The notes under the pieces are model-generated. The model saw nothing but the letters and a program-made list of their open reading frames with translations. It did no database searches and was not told where the DNA came from. A stretch of 64,000 bases of DNA from Streptomyces sp. NBC_01275 (GTDB taxonomy: Bacteria > Actinomycetota > Actinomycetes > Streptomycetales > Streptomycetaceae), in contig NZ_JAPEOZ010000001.1 in the NCBI RefSeq assembly GCF_026340655.1, positions 6,138,001 through 6,202,000 on the forward strand, given 5' to 3'. The translations under genes were made by a program, and so were the position numbers. Positions 26,056 to 34,205 of the stretch are shown here, in pieces; positions within the stretch are counted from its first letter, which is position 1; each line of letters begins with the position of its first letter.

Positions 26056-26691
26056 TCAGTTGACCTCCCAGCCCTCTCGGTAGGGCGCCCACACCGTCAT
26101 GTTCTTCTTGTTGGTGACCGAGCAGTCACCATTGAGGGTGGCCGTGTACCCCTGGATGTTCTCCTTCATGATTCCGTAATCGCCGGTTACGGTCGAATGT
26201 GCCTTGACCTGGCCACTGGTCCCGACGTTCAGCGACGACGTCCAGCTTTTCGAGGCGCTGGCGTTGATATCGGCTTTGATCTTCCCGAGCCACAGCACCT
26301 TGTACTCCGCGCTGATGGTGACGGATGCGCCGATGGTCGTCGTTCCCGACTTCTGTGAGCTGAAGTTGTAATCGATCGCGTAGGACTTGTTGTTCGTGAC
26401 GTACGTCGAGTACTTGACGGACATCGTGTTCTTCACGTTCTTCGTGATGTGGACAAAGGGCCCCGTCACGCTGCAGTGGCTGTCCGCCGAATACTGGGGC
26501 TCCTGGAACGTCGGTCCGTCGACCTCGCCGGGAATCGGAAGATCCTCGTCCAGTACCTCGTCGCTCTGCACCCCGGCCACCGCCGTCGAGTCCGCGGCCA
26601 ACGGTTGCGCATCGATCTCTCCCGCGAGTGCCGGTGTCGCACTCCCCATGAGCAGCAGACCGGTCATGACTGCTGCAGCACGCATCTTCAC
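26056..26691 (-). CDS. Low-GC secreted beta-rich protein, possible aerolysin/ETX-MTX2-like
   Basis: The 211-residue protein has a Sec signal (AAAVMTGLLLMGSATPALA, cut before GEID) and no membrane anchor. The mature part begins with an acidic stretch and continues with long Ser/Thr/Lys-alternating strands (SYAIDYNFSSQKSGTTTIGASVTI, KADINASASKSWTSSLNVG) and a GDYG..ENI.GY segment. This alternation with a SASKSW-type turn resembles the stem of aerolysin and ETX/MTX2 pore formers; that is inference. Two Cys (near residues 73 and 194) may pair. Base composition is clearly less GC-rich than neighbouring genes, suggesting transfer or special expression. The GTG is preceded by GGGGT at eight bases. 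Confidence 0.78.
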   Translation of the reverse strand: MKMRAAAVMTGLLLMGSATPALAGEIDAQPLAADSTAVAGVQSDEVLDEDLPIPGEVDGPTFQEPQYSADSHCSVTGPFVHITKNVKNTMSVKYSTYVTNNKSYAIDYNFSSQKSGTTTIGASVTISAEYKVLWLGKIKADINASASKSWTSSLNVGTSGQVKAHSTVTGDYGIMKENIQGYTATLNGDCSVTNKKNMTVWAPYREGWEVN

Positions 26692-26807
26692 GTTTTTACC
26701 CCCTGAATTCCCGGCCGCCCGGTCGAGGCCGCCGTTGCGGAGTGATCAGAGCACACTCCGACCGGCGAATAACAGGCAGTTGAGCAAAGCCTGAGGCTTT
26801 ATGGAAT

Positions 26808-26825
26808 GGTTCGACCGGTCGAACC
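26808..26825. promoter_or_regulatory. Perfect 18-bp palindrome upstream of the secreted protein gene
   Basis: GGTTCGACCGGTCGAACC is fully self-complementary and sits in a low-GC 240-base gap, about 117 bases before the start of the secreted beta-rich gene. The size and symmetry suit an operator for a dimeric repressor such as a TetR or LacI member. No regulator gene is adjacent. Confidence 0.5.
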
Positions 26826-26931
26826 GTACCTCAAGGGCAAAACCAAATTAAGTGTTTCGACTGTCGCATCCTTTTCCCAAATCTCATCCAAGAGATCTCC
26901 AAATGCCGATCGGAACTCCCTCGTTCGGTGG

Positions 26932-27264
26932 TCATCCGACGCAGTCGATCGGCCCGCCCGGCGACGGCTGGTACAGCGTCCGGATGATCAGGCCCCGGAG
27001 AGCGACCGGCGCGGGCGGCGCCCTCCCGGCCAGCTGCACGGGCCCGCGCGGGCGCAGCGCCTGCAGCAGCCGCCTCCCGGCCGACACCACGGCGGCTAGG
27101 GCGGCGAGAGCGGCGAGGGCGGCGAGGGCGGCGCGGAGCCCGGCGTACGCCGCCGCGGACATCGGCCGGCTGCTCGCCAGAGCGTGGCAGGCGGCCGACT
27201 CGGCCTCGGGACGCGCGTGCGCGACCGCGTCGCACCCATGCTCCTCAGGAAGGGCGCCGGGCAC
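26932..27264 (-). CDS. Unrecognised small Ala-rich protein at the end of the siderophore operon
   Basis: A 110-residue reading frame with about 90% GC at third codon positions, so probably translated. It starts inside the last codons of the upstream permease gene (20-base overlap), which suggests translational coupling. It has a short helix of Ala-Leu repeats (about residues 44-62; repeated GCC-CTC-GCC codons), then Arg/Pro-rich sequence ending IRTLYQPSPGGPIDCVG. It is not a transporter ATPase: there is no Walker motif. I do not recognise the family. Confidence 0.5.
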   Translation of the reverse strand: MPGALPEEHGCDAVAHARPEAESAACHALASSRPMSAAAYAGLRAALAALAALAALAAVVSAGRRLLQALRPRGPVQLAGRAPPAPVALRGLIIRTLYQPSPGGPIDCVG

Positions 27265-28348
27265 TGCCGGGTTCCCGTCCCAACAGCCACAGCAGATACG
27301 GCCCCCCGATCAGCGCGGTCAGCGCGCCGACCGGGATCTCCAGCGGCGGCAGCAGGGTGCGGGCGACGAGATCGGCGGCGACCAGGATGAACGCTCCCGT
27401 CAACGCCGAGGTGACGAGCGGGAGTTGGGGCGTGCTGGTGAGACGGCGGGCCAGCTGGGGCGCGGTGAGGGCGACGAACCCGATCGGGCCCGCCGCGCCG
27501 GTCGCCGTCGCGGCCAGGACGACCCCGAGCACGGTCAGCCCGAGCCGCACCCGGTCCACCCGTACGCCCAGCGCGGACGCGGTGTCCGCGTCCAGACCGA
27601 GCGGACGCGCGGCCCGGGCCGCCCACACCAGGGCGGGGACGGAGAGCAGCAGGACGACGGAGAGCGGCCTGGCCTGCTCCCAGCCGCGCCCGTTGAGGCT
27701 GCCGGTGAGCCACAGCTTGACCTGCTCGGCGGCCTCCAGCTCGCTGTCGGCGATGTAGAGCTGGACGACGGCGGACAGGGCGACGCCGATGCCGACCCCG
27801 GTGAGGACGAAACGGTTCGGCTGCATCCCGCGGCGCCATGCGAGGGCGTACACGAGGGCCGCCGCCGCGAGACCGCCCGCGACGGACACGGCGGGCATCG
27901 CCCCGGGCGAGGCGATGGCGCCGGTGGCGAGCGCGAGGACCGTCGCGGCGGCGGCCCCGTGCCCCACGCCGATCACATCGGGGCTGGCCAGCGGGTTCCG
28001 GGTGACCGTCTGCACGAGCGCCCCGGACAGCCCGAGCGCCGCGCCGACCAGGGCGCCGAGGACGATACGGGGCGCCCGCAGCTCGTCGACGATCAGGTCG
28101 TACGGGCCCGGCTCGCCGCGCAGGGTGCGGTAGACCTCGCCCGGCGGGACGTACGTCTGTCCCAGGCAGGCGGAGGCGAGCATGACCGCGCCGAGGAGGA
28201 CGAGGAGAGCGGCGGCGACGCCGAGGGAACGGCGGTGCAGGAGGACGGAGACACGGGGATGCGGGCGCAGGGCCGTCCACCCACGGGCGACCCCGGCACC
28301 GGCCGCGCCCTCCGCCCCGACCGTCCTCCGGCCCCGGTCGCCGCTCAA
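27245..28348 (-). CDS. FecCD-type siderophore ABC permease, second subunit
   Basis: The roughly 367-residue permease has about nine to ten hydrophobic segments and FecCD motifs: LVGAALGLSGALVQTVTRNPLASPDVIGVGHGA and GPIGFVALTAPQLARRL. It pairs with the permease encoded just upstream to carry Fe3+-siderophores across the membrane. I propose the TTG that overlaps the upstream stop (TTGA), because no ATG or GTG in frame falls between that point and the first helix; the start is inferred. C-terminal end matches (PYLLWLLGREPGSARRPS). Confidence 0.85.
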   Translation of the reverse strand: MSGDRGRRTVGAEGAAGAGVARGWTALRPHPRVSVLLHRRSLGVAAALLVLLGAVMLASACLGQTYVPPGEVYRTLRGEPGPYDLIVDELRAPRIVLGALVGAALGLSGALVQTVTRNPLASPDVIGVGHGAAAATVLALATGAIASPGAMPAVSVAGGLAAAALVYALAWRRGMQPNRFVLTGVGIGVALSAVVQLYIADSELEAAEQVKLWLTGSLNGRGWEQARPLSVVLLLSVPALVWAARAARPLGLDADTASALGVRVDRVRLGLTVLGVVLAATATGAAGPIGFVALTAPQLARRLTSTPQLPLVTSALTGAFILVAADLVARTLLPPLEIPVGALTALIGGPYLLWLLGREPGSARRPS

Positions 28349-29331
28349 CTCGCCGCACCCTTCCGTCGTACCAGCACCACCAGTACCGGCACTCCCACCA
28401 GTGCTGTCATCACTCCGGCCGGCACCTCCGCCGGCGCCCGTACCACCCGCCCGGCCACATCGGCGAGCAGCAGCAACGCGGCGCCCAGCAGGGCGGACAG
28501 GGGCAGCACCAGCCGGTGCGCGCCCCCGCGTGAGAGCCGGCGCGCGAGATGCGGCACCGCCAGGCCCACGAAGGCGATCGGCCCCGCCGCGGCCACCGCG
28601 GACGCGGTCAGCAGGGTCGCCCCGAGCGCCGCACACGCCCGTACCGTGTGCACCCGGTGCCCCAGCGCCCGAGCCGTCTCGTCCCCGAGGGCCAGCGCGT
28701 CCAGCCCCCGCGCGCACGCCCCCACCAGTACCGCCCCCACCAGCAGAAACGGCAGCATGGGTACGACGGTGTCGGCGTCGCGTCCGCTCAGCGCGCCGAC
28801 CTGCCAGAACCGGAACTGGTCGAGGGTCGCCGAACTCGACGTCAGGACGACGGTCGTGCCGCCCGCGGTCATGGCGGACAGGGCGGTGCCGGCCAGCGCC
28901 AGCTTCACGGGTGAGGCCCCGCCCCGGCCGCGGGTTGCGATGGCGTACACCAGGCACGCGGCGGCGACGGCGCCGGCGAAGGCGTACCAGACATAGCCGG
29001 TGAAGCCGTTGGCCAGGCCGAGGGAGACGGCCAGCACGACGCCGGCCGCGGCGCCCTGGCTCAGGCCGAGGACGCCGGGGTCGGCGAGCGGGTTGCGGGT
29101 GATGGCCTGGAGGGCCGCCCCGGCCAGACCGAGGGCCGCGCCGGCCGTCAGCCCGATCTCCGTGCGCGGCAGCCGCAGCGACCGTACGACGAGTGCGTCC
29201 GGGGTGCTGCCGCCGTGCAGCACGGCGTCGAGCACGGCGGACGGCGGCACGGCGCGGGTGCCGACGGCGAGGCTGAGCACGGCCGCGACGGCCACCAGGA
29301 GGGCGGCCGCCGGCCAGGCGAGGAACTTCAC
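28345..29331 (-). CDS. FecCD-type siderophore ABC permease, first subunit
   Basis: A 328-residue FecCD permease with the signature LAGAALQAITRNPLADPGVLGLSQGA and GPIAFVGLAVPHLARRL, plus about nine transmembrane segments. It forms a heterodimer with the next gene product. The GTG start lies ten bases after the binding-protein stop with little Shine-Dalgarno, so translation is probably coupled. Its stop shares bases with the TTG of the second permease. Confidence 0.92.
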   Translation of the reverse strand: MKFLAWPAAALLVAVAAVLSLAVGTRAVPPSAVLDAVLHGGSTPDALVVRSLRLPRTEIGLTAGAALGLAGAALQAITRNPLADPGVLGLSQGAAAGVVLAVSLGLANGFTGYVWYAFAGAVAAACLVYAIATRGRGGASPVKLALAGTALSAMTAGGTTVVLTSSSATLDQFRFWQVGALSGRDADTVVPMLPFLLVGAVLVGACARGLDALALGDETARALGHRVHTVRACAALGATLLTASAVAAAGPIAFVGLAVPHLARRLSRGGAHRLVLPLSALLGAALLLLADVAGRVVRAPAEVPAGVMTALVGVPVLVVLVRRKGAAS

Positions 29332-29341
29332 TTGAGGAACG

Positions 29342-30406
29342 TCACTTGCCGAGGTTGTCCGCGAGCTCGTTCACGACCAGGCGGGCCGCCGTCGGACCGG
29401 CGTTGAGGTACCACGGGTCGTCGTCGACCTTGACGGCCTGACCCGCCTTGACCGCGTCCATGCCCTTCCACAGCGGACCGGCCAGCGTGCTCGCCGCGTC
29501 CGTCTTCGACGCGTCGCCCTGCACCGAGTAGAAGATCCAGTCGCCGTCGGCGGTGTCGATCTTCTCGCTGCTGATGTCCTGTGAAATGGCCTTGAACTGC
29601 TGCGACTCGGGGCGCGACAGTCCCATGTCCACGGCGATGGAACCGGTGAAGGACGACACGCCGAACATCCGGGTGCGGTCCGGGGTGAAGCGCACCATGG
29701 AGACGGTCGGGCCGCCCTCGACGGCCTTCCCCTCGGTCTGCGCGTCGGAGACGATCCCGTCGAGCAGCTTCTGCGCCGCCTGTCCCTTGCCGATCGCCGC
29801 GCCGACGAGCAGCAGGTCCCGCTTCCAGTTGATGCCCTGGCCGGCCGTGACCACGGTCGGCGCGATCTTCGACAGCGTGGGGTAGAGGTCGCCGAGCGAG
29901 TCGTTGACCAGGATCAGGTCGGGCTTGGCGGCGGCGAGCGACTCCAGGTTGGGGGCCTGGCGGGTGCCGGCGTCGGTCATCGCGGCGAGCTTCGACTCGT
30001 ACTGCGGGAAGGCGTCCGCCAGGTAGTCCGGGACCAGGCCGGCGTTGTCGGCGCGGGTGGAGGCGGTGGGGACGACGCCGAGGGCCAGCAGGTCGTCGAG
30101 CTGTCCCGTGCTGAGCACGGCGATCTTCTTCGGCGCCGTCTTGACGGTCGTACTGCCCTGGAAGTGCTTGACCGTGCGAGGGAACGTTCCATCGGTGTCG
30201 GTGTCCGCGCCCATGCCGTCGGCGAGGGCGCTGGGAGCGGCGTCCGGGCCCTCGGACGCGCCCGCGACGAGGTTGCGGTCGCCGTCGGACTTCGCGGCGG
30301 AGGACGACGACTTGGCATCGTTGTCAGCTGCGGTGGAACACCCGGCCAACAGCCCTCCGACGACGACGGACGCGCCCAGGGCGGCCTTCCACTTCAACGT
30401 ACGCAC
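29342..30406 (-). CDS. Iron-siderophore binding lipoprotein
   Basis: The 354-residue class III solute-binding protein (BtuF/FhuD fold) opens with a lipoprotein signal (lipobox LAGC) and a Ser/Asp/Ala linker. The periplasmic-binding fold then starts at PKKIAVLSTGQLDDLLALGV, with the helical backbone bridging its two lobes. It delivers ferric siderophore to the two permeases encoded downstream. The GTG is preceded by GGAG at six bases. A 19-base iron box upstream indicates repression by a DmdR/IdeR regulator when iron is ample. Confidence 0.92.
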   Translation of the reverse strand: MRTLKWKAALGASVVVGGLLAGCSTAADNDAKSSSSAAKSDGDRNLVAGASEGPDAAPSALADGMGADTDTDGTFPRTVKHFQGSTTVKTAPKKIAVLSTGQLDDLLALGVVPTASTRADNAGLVPDYLADAFPQYESKLAAMTDAGTRQAPNLESLAAAKPDLILVNDSLGDLYPTLSKIAPTVVTAGQGINWKRDLLLVGAAIGKGQAAQKLLDGIVSDAQTEGKAVEGGPTVSMVRFTPDRTRMFGVSSFTGSIAVDMGLSRPESQQFKAISQDISSEKIDTADGDWIFYSVQGDASKTDAASTLAGPLWKGMDAVKAGQAVKVDDDPWYLNAGPTAARLVVNELADNLGK

Positions 30407-30451
30407 AGCTACTCCGAGTCCGAGGCTTGTTCACCGCGAGGGGTTACTCGC

Positions 30452-30470
30452 TAAGGTGAGGCTTACCTTA
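30452..30470 (-). promoter_or_regulatory. Iron box (DmdR/IdeR-type operator)
   Basis: TAAGGTGAGGCTTACCTTA closely matches the Streptomyces iron box (TTAGGTTAGGCTNACCTAA) and is nearly palindromic. It lies about 46 bases before the binding-protein gene start, so iron should repress this operon. Confidence 0.85.
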
Positions 30471-30534
30471 ACTGGTGTTGCTGTGGGTGATGACGGAGGG
30501 GCAGGAGGGGCGGGAGGCGGGAGGGGCGGGCTGG

Positions 30535-31236
30535 TCACCGTGGTCCGGAACCGCCCGCGCCCGGGGAGGCCTTGGTCAGCGGGGAGACGTCCTGCCCGCC
30601 CATGTCTAGACGGAACGGCGGATACACATCGGTCATCAGCGCCGCGTAGGCGGCCACCCGCGCGACCCAACGGGCCAGGCCGAGCAGGAAGTCGTAAAGG
30701 GGAACCGGGTAGCGGCCGGTGAAGGCCAGGATGATCACGGCGACCAGGGAGAGGAAGGAAATCAGCCCGCCGCCATGCCAGCCGCCCATCTTTCCCCACC
30801 CCCACCCCCAGCCGCCGACGAGCATCTCGACGACGATGTACTGCGGGATCGCCAGCAGCCACCACTTCACCAGAACCAGGCCGCGGGACAGCCGCTCGGG
30901 ATACGCGACGTCGAAGTGCGCCGGATAGTCGGGCACGTCCGCGAGGGTGAACGGCGGATACCGGTCGGTGCCGAGCGCGGCGTGGGCGTAATAGCCGACC
31001 CGCCAGTTCCAGCGCATCACACCGACGTTGAAGTCGAAGAGGGCCCGCGGGTATCGCTCGGTGAACAGAACGGCGAAGAACGCGACGACGGTCACGAGGG
31101 AGAACGCGATCCACAGAAAGAACAGCACGATGTAATGCGGAATCGCGAGAAGCCACTTCACCAGCCACAACCACCGGGACAACCGAGGATCGAGCGACGC
31201 CTCGAAACGGACTGGCGACAGACCGACCGGACTCAC
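30535..31236 (-). CDS. DUF4389 membrane protein with internal duplication
   Basis: The 233-residue protein has two related halves. Each starts with a P(R/E)RLSRxLxLVKWxLAIPxYIVx block (around residues 17 and 114), followed by a hydrophobic pair and a FT(E/G)RYPxxLYDF/LFDF segment (residues about 57 and 178), then a helix ending (D/T)xYPPFxL. DUF4389 proteins have four helices and unknown function; they are common in Actinobacteria and Chloroflexi. A Trp/Gly-rich loop ([17 protein letters not shown]) breaks the second half. The GTG follows GGAAGGAG. It lies upstream of the iron-regulated operon but has no iron box of its own visible. Confidence 0.85.
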   Translation of the reverse strand: MSPVGLSPVRFEASLDPRLSRWLWLVKWLLAIPHYIVLFFLWIAFSLVTVVAFFAVLFTERYPRALFDFNVGVMRWNWRVGYYAHAALGTDRYPPFTLADVPDYPAHFDVAYPERLSRGLVLVKWWLLAIPQYIVVEMLVGGWGWGWGKMGGWHGGGLISFLSLVAVIILAFTGRYPVPLYDFLLGLARWVARVAAYAALMTDVYPPFRLDMGGQDVSPLTKASPGAGGSGPR

Positions 31237-31485
31237 GTGGCTCAGCTCCTTCCGAGCATCCCCACCCCGGCGACTACGGCCCGCACCCTCCTCCTTTCAG
31301 GCTCGCACGGGGAGTGGAAGGCCGCGACAGGGGAAGCCGAGGCCAAGAACACGTCATTCCGAGCCGCCGAGTCCTGAGAGTCCCGTCGGGAAACCACTTC
31401 AATGGCGGCTGCGCCGACATATGACCCACCGGCCGCAGCCGGCTGTCGAGCAAAGCGGCCCGTCATCCCCGTGCGCGGTCGTGGC

Positions 31486-32058
31486 TCAGGAGGTGGCGTT
31501 CCAGGAGTGTGCGACGTCGATGACCACGCGATCATCCAGCTGCGTCACCCGGAACGGCAGCCGGGCACGCACGCCGACCCCGATCAGCACATCATCCTCA
31601 AGGGCGTCGGCGTAGCGAGTGTCCTTGAACGTCTGGTAGCCCGTGATGTCCACTCCGGGCAGCGGTTGCCCGTGCTGCCCCGGGTAGGACGGCGAGCCGG
31701 TCGACGGGTCGTAGTTCGGGCCCACGGAGATCTGGAGGATCGCCCCGCCGTCGACGGGGATCTCCCCCGTACCGGGCGTGGTCAGCTTGTCGACGTACTT
31801 GACGCGGTAGCCGATCGGCCCGGCCGTCGAACCCTTGAAGTCGAGGACCATGCGGTCGAAGCACTCGTGCTGACCGGTCCTGATGTTCGCCAGCGGGGGC
31901 TTGTAGCCCTCCGTCGGCGACACGTGCTTCTCGAGGCTCCCCCACCCGGTCTCACACACTGCCGACGCGCCGGTGTCGGCCTGTGCCGTCCCCGCCGCTC
32001 CTGCGATCCCGGCTCCCGCCAGCATGAGAGCTGCCAGTGTGGTTCCGAGTCGTCGCAT
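31486..32058 (-). CDS. Secreted AMIN-like domain protein
   Basis: The 190-residue protein has a Sec signal (TTLAALMLAGAGIAGAAGTAQA) and a single domain with the AMIN-like signature HECFDRMVLDFKG, YRVKYVDKL, GGAILQISVGP, RVVIDVAHSW. In actinobacteria these secreted proteins are predicted to bind cell-wall carbohydrate, by analogy with the AMIN domain of amidases. Two Cys (near 35 and 66) may form a disulfide. GGGAG precedes the ATG at six bases. No partner gene is adjacent. Confidence 0.86.
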   Translation of the reverse strand: MRRLGTTLAALMLAGAGIAGAAGTAQADTGASAVCETGWGSLEKHVSPTEGYKPPLANIRTGQHECFDRMVLDFKGSTAGPIGYRVKYVDKLTTPGTGEIPVDGGAILQISVGPNYDPSTGSPSYPGQHGQPLPGVDITGYQTFKDTRYADALEDDVLIGVGVRARLPFRVTQLDDRVVIDVAHSWNATS

Positions 32059-32337
32059 GGTTGCTCCCAAAGATCGAGTACATGGGTACGGCGCCAGGGC
32101 CTGCCCACCAGAGCAGGCCTCGGGAGGCCGCGGTGGTTGAGACTGGGCCCGCAATGTGATCGGACCTGGCCCGGACCATCACGAAAAGGCAACAGTCAAA
32201 CGACCGAGGAAGCGCCCCCGCGACCCCGTTGAGGTCCCGATCGTCCGGCCGCTCCCGCTGACGTACGCCGCACCCCGCGCAGGAGCCGCCCGGCTCAACT
32301 GCGTAAGAACACGGTGACGAGGGTGAGCGGTGAGCCA

Positions 32338-32562
32338 ACGCCGCAGGTGGGCCAGCTCCTCCTCCGCCACCGGTTACGACCGCTCCTCCGGCAACAGCGC
32401 GGTCGCGCGGCCGAGTTCACCGGCCCGCACCTGCGCGTGTACTTCTCTCGCCCGCGAGCCCCAGCTGAAGAGACCGGTACGGAAGGGCGTTGAAGTGCAG
32501 GTCCCGCTCCGGATCCCACTGCACCCGCGCCGGAGCCTGCTTCAACTGCCGCTTCCACTCGG
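32338..32562 (-). pseudogene. Degraded DUF4291 gene, C-terminal fragment
   Basis: Reading the minus strand gives EWKRQLKQAPARVQWDPERD then LHFNALPYRSLQLGLAGE, clearly related to the intact DUF4291 protein encoded near 36 kb (QRQLKRAPARVQWDPERDLR). After that, about 23 residues are missing, the frame shifts, and HAQVRAGELGRATALLPEER with an in-frame stop recalls the DUF4291 end (HALVSGGDLDSASRLLPQEP). The N-terminal two-thirds is absent. It lies end to end with the truncated TerD gene. Confidence 0.7.
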
Positions 32563-33002
32563 CCTCGTTGTTTGCTCTCGTCTGCCGCGGCAACCGCGTC
32601 CTCAGTGACGATCACTTCGTCTTCTTCAACAACCCGCAGACGCCGGACGGCTCAGTGCGTGTTCTCCCCGCCACTGCACCTGACAAGGCGGCGATCTGTG
32701 TCTCCTTCGATGGATTGCCCGATGAGGCTGACCGGTTCGTACTCGTGGCGGCCATCGACCCAGAGGTCAACCCGGACGCCGACCTCTCTGGATTCACAGA
32801 CGCCAGCATCCGCCTGCTCGACCCAGGGCTGGCTGAGCTGGGACAGCTGGAAGTCTCCGACGGCCGGCCGCACGAAACCGCCTTGGTACTCGGCTCCTTC
32901 CGCCGCAGGGCAAACGGAGACTGGGACTTCGTGCTGGGCGGCAAGAGCTACACGGGCGGCCTGGAGGAACTCGTTGAGGACTTCGGCATCGAGGTGGAGT
33001 AG
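32563..33002 (+). pseudogene. TerD-family gene lacking its N-terminal part
   Basis: The frame encodes FALVCRGNRVLSDDHFVFFN, then a full TerD middle and C-terminus: VRVLPATAPDKAAICVSFDG, FVLVAAIDPE, DASIRLLDPG, HETALVLGSFRRRANGDWDF and GGLEELVEDFGIEVE. TerD proteins bind Ca2+ and belong to the tellurite/stress (Ter) system. Normal members have about 40-45 residues before this point, including the first strand; here that DNA is replaced by the DUF4291 fragment. The frame stays open upstream, so a chimeric protein is possible, but no plausible start with a ribosome site exists. Probably nonfunctional. Confidence 0.65.
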
Positions 33003-33138
33003 ATCCACCTGGGGCCAGAGCTCGTGCGCTGGATGAGGGCTGTGACCGCGGCTTGATGACATTTCTTGACTTGGACGGCCGCCACCGCACATCCAACCGT
33101 CGGAGCGACCGACCCGCCGACCGTTCCCGATCAGAGCC

Positions 33139-33501
33139 CTATTTCTCGCGCAGGTTCTCGACCTCGGCGGCCAGCACGGCCATGCCGCGCACATGCGTGT
33201 AGTACCTGGTCGCGTACTCGTCGTCGATCGCTGGGAGGACCTTGTCGAACACCGCCGTCAGCCGGGTGAGGCTTTCGCGGTGTTGTTCGGAAAGAGGTCC
33301 TTTGAGGACGCTCGCCGCGTAGCCGTAGGCGTCCGCGTCAAGCATCACCATGTCCTGGTCCTCGACGTCCAGGCCGCGGAAGCCGGGTGGGAACGGCATG
33401 GCCATGTGCTCGGCCGTCATCCGCGAGAGTGCATCCAGTTTCTCTTCGAACATGCCGGCGATCATGCCAGGCACACGCAGGTATCCAGGTGTGGTTCGCA
33501 T
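33139..33501 (-). CDS. Hypothetical cytoplasmic protein
   Basis: About 120 residues (some uncertainty in start: ATGs at 33501, 33465 and 33453 are all in frame with poor ribosome sites). The sequence is helical: KLDALSRMTAEHMAM, a linker PPGFRGLDVEDQDMVMLDAD, then AYGYAASVLKGPLSEQHRES and a C-terminal helix ending VLAAEVENLREK. It has no signal or membrane segment and no motif I know. Coding composition supports a real gene. It lies in the disrupted accessory stretch. Confidence 0.6.
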   Translation of the reverse strand: MRTTPGYLRVPGMIAGMFEEKLDALSRMTAEHMAMPFPPGFRGLDVEDQDMVMLDADAYGYAASVLKGPLSEQHRESLTRLTAVFDKVLPAIDDEYATRYYTHVRGMAVLAAEVENLREK

Positions 33502-33723
33502 GACTGGAACGGACGTCACTGCGCATCGGAACGCGTGCGGCCCCAACCTGGTGAACCTATGCGGTCACGGCGCTGGCAACCCAAAAGGCTTGTGGAACGG
33601 CCGGCGTGGGGCACGGATGACACGAAATTGCCAGTTCACCTGACGGTCCGGGTCTCGGATAGTCAAGACCTGTGGATCGAAGGGTGCTGCTGGCCGCGGC
33701 TGATGACGCGGCTGCCCATCTGA

Positions 33724-33958
33724 CTACCGGACTTCCGTCGGGACCGGGTCGAGGAAGAAGAGGCACCGGTCCGCGTTGAACTCGCCCACCTCGGCGATGA
33801 AACGGAACTTGTCGCCTGCGCCGACGGTGGCGGGGATCTTTTTGCCGGTCAGTTTCAGGTCAAGGATGGTGACGTCCTCGTACTTGAAGGCGGGGCCGAT
33901 CGCCGCGTTCGGTCCCTGGTCGCGAAGTCTTGTACTCGTACTTGATCTCGTCGGCCAT
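33724..33958 (-). pseudogene. Small gene with an internal frameshift
   Basis: The 5' part reads MADEIKYEYKT from an ATG with a GGAG-containing leader, then runs out of frame and stops after 32 residues. The adjacent frame carries the obvious continuation RDQGPNAAIGPAFKYEDVTI, DLKLTGKKIPA, GDKFRFIAEVGEFNADRCLF and FLDPVPTEVR, with strong coding bias. Removing one base of the ACTT at 33925-33928 restores a 78-residue protein. It is either a recent pseudogene or a sequencing error. The restored protein looks like a beta-rich cytosolic protein of unknown family. Confidence 0.6.
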
Positions 33959-34205
33959 GCGGCTCCGCGCCCCCTGAATGGGCTGCTCACACCAACTGCC
34001 TCGTGACATAAGGGACTCCGTGAGGGACTCGGCGTCACCGATTTCACCCTCGGTCCCGAGCCCGATCCGGGCCAAGGAGCACTCGGTCGGGGGCCCGTGA
34101 CGGCGTCGAAGAGGCCGTGACCATCGCGGGAAACGACCACCGGTGTCCGTACGCCCTCGCCTGAAAGGATCCGGCCAGTGCAGGACAGGACGGGTTGTGG
34201 AATCC

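Noticed and set aside
25496..26691. Lipoprotein plus secreted protein as a toxin-immunity pair
   Set aside because: Adjacency and strand fit, but the lipoprotein has a generic Streptomyces fold and no shared feature with immunity proteins, so this is kept as a possibility only.
26808..26825. Phage or plasmid attachment site at the 18-bp palindrome
   Set aside because: No integrase, tRNA or duplicated arm is nearby.
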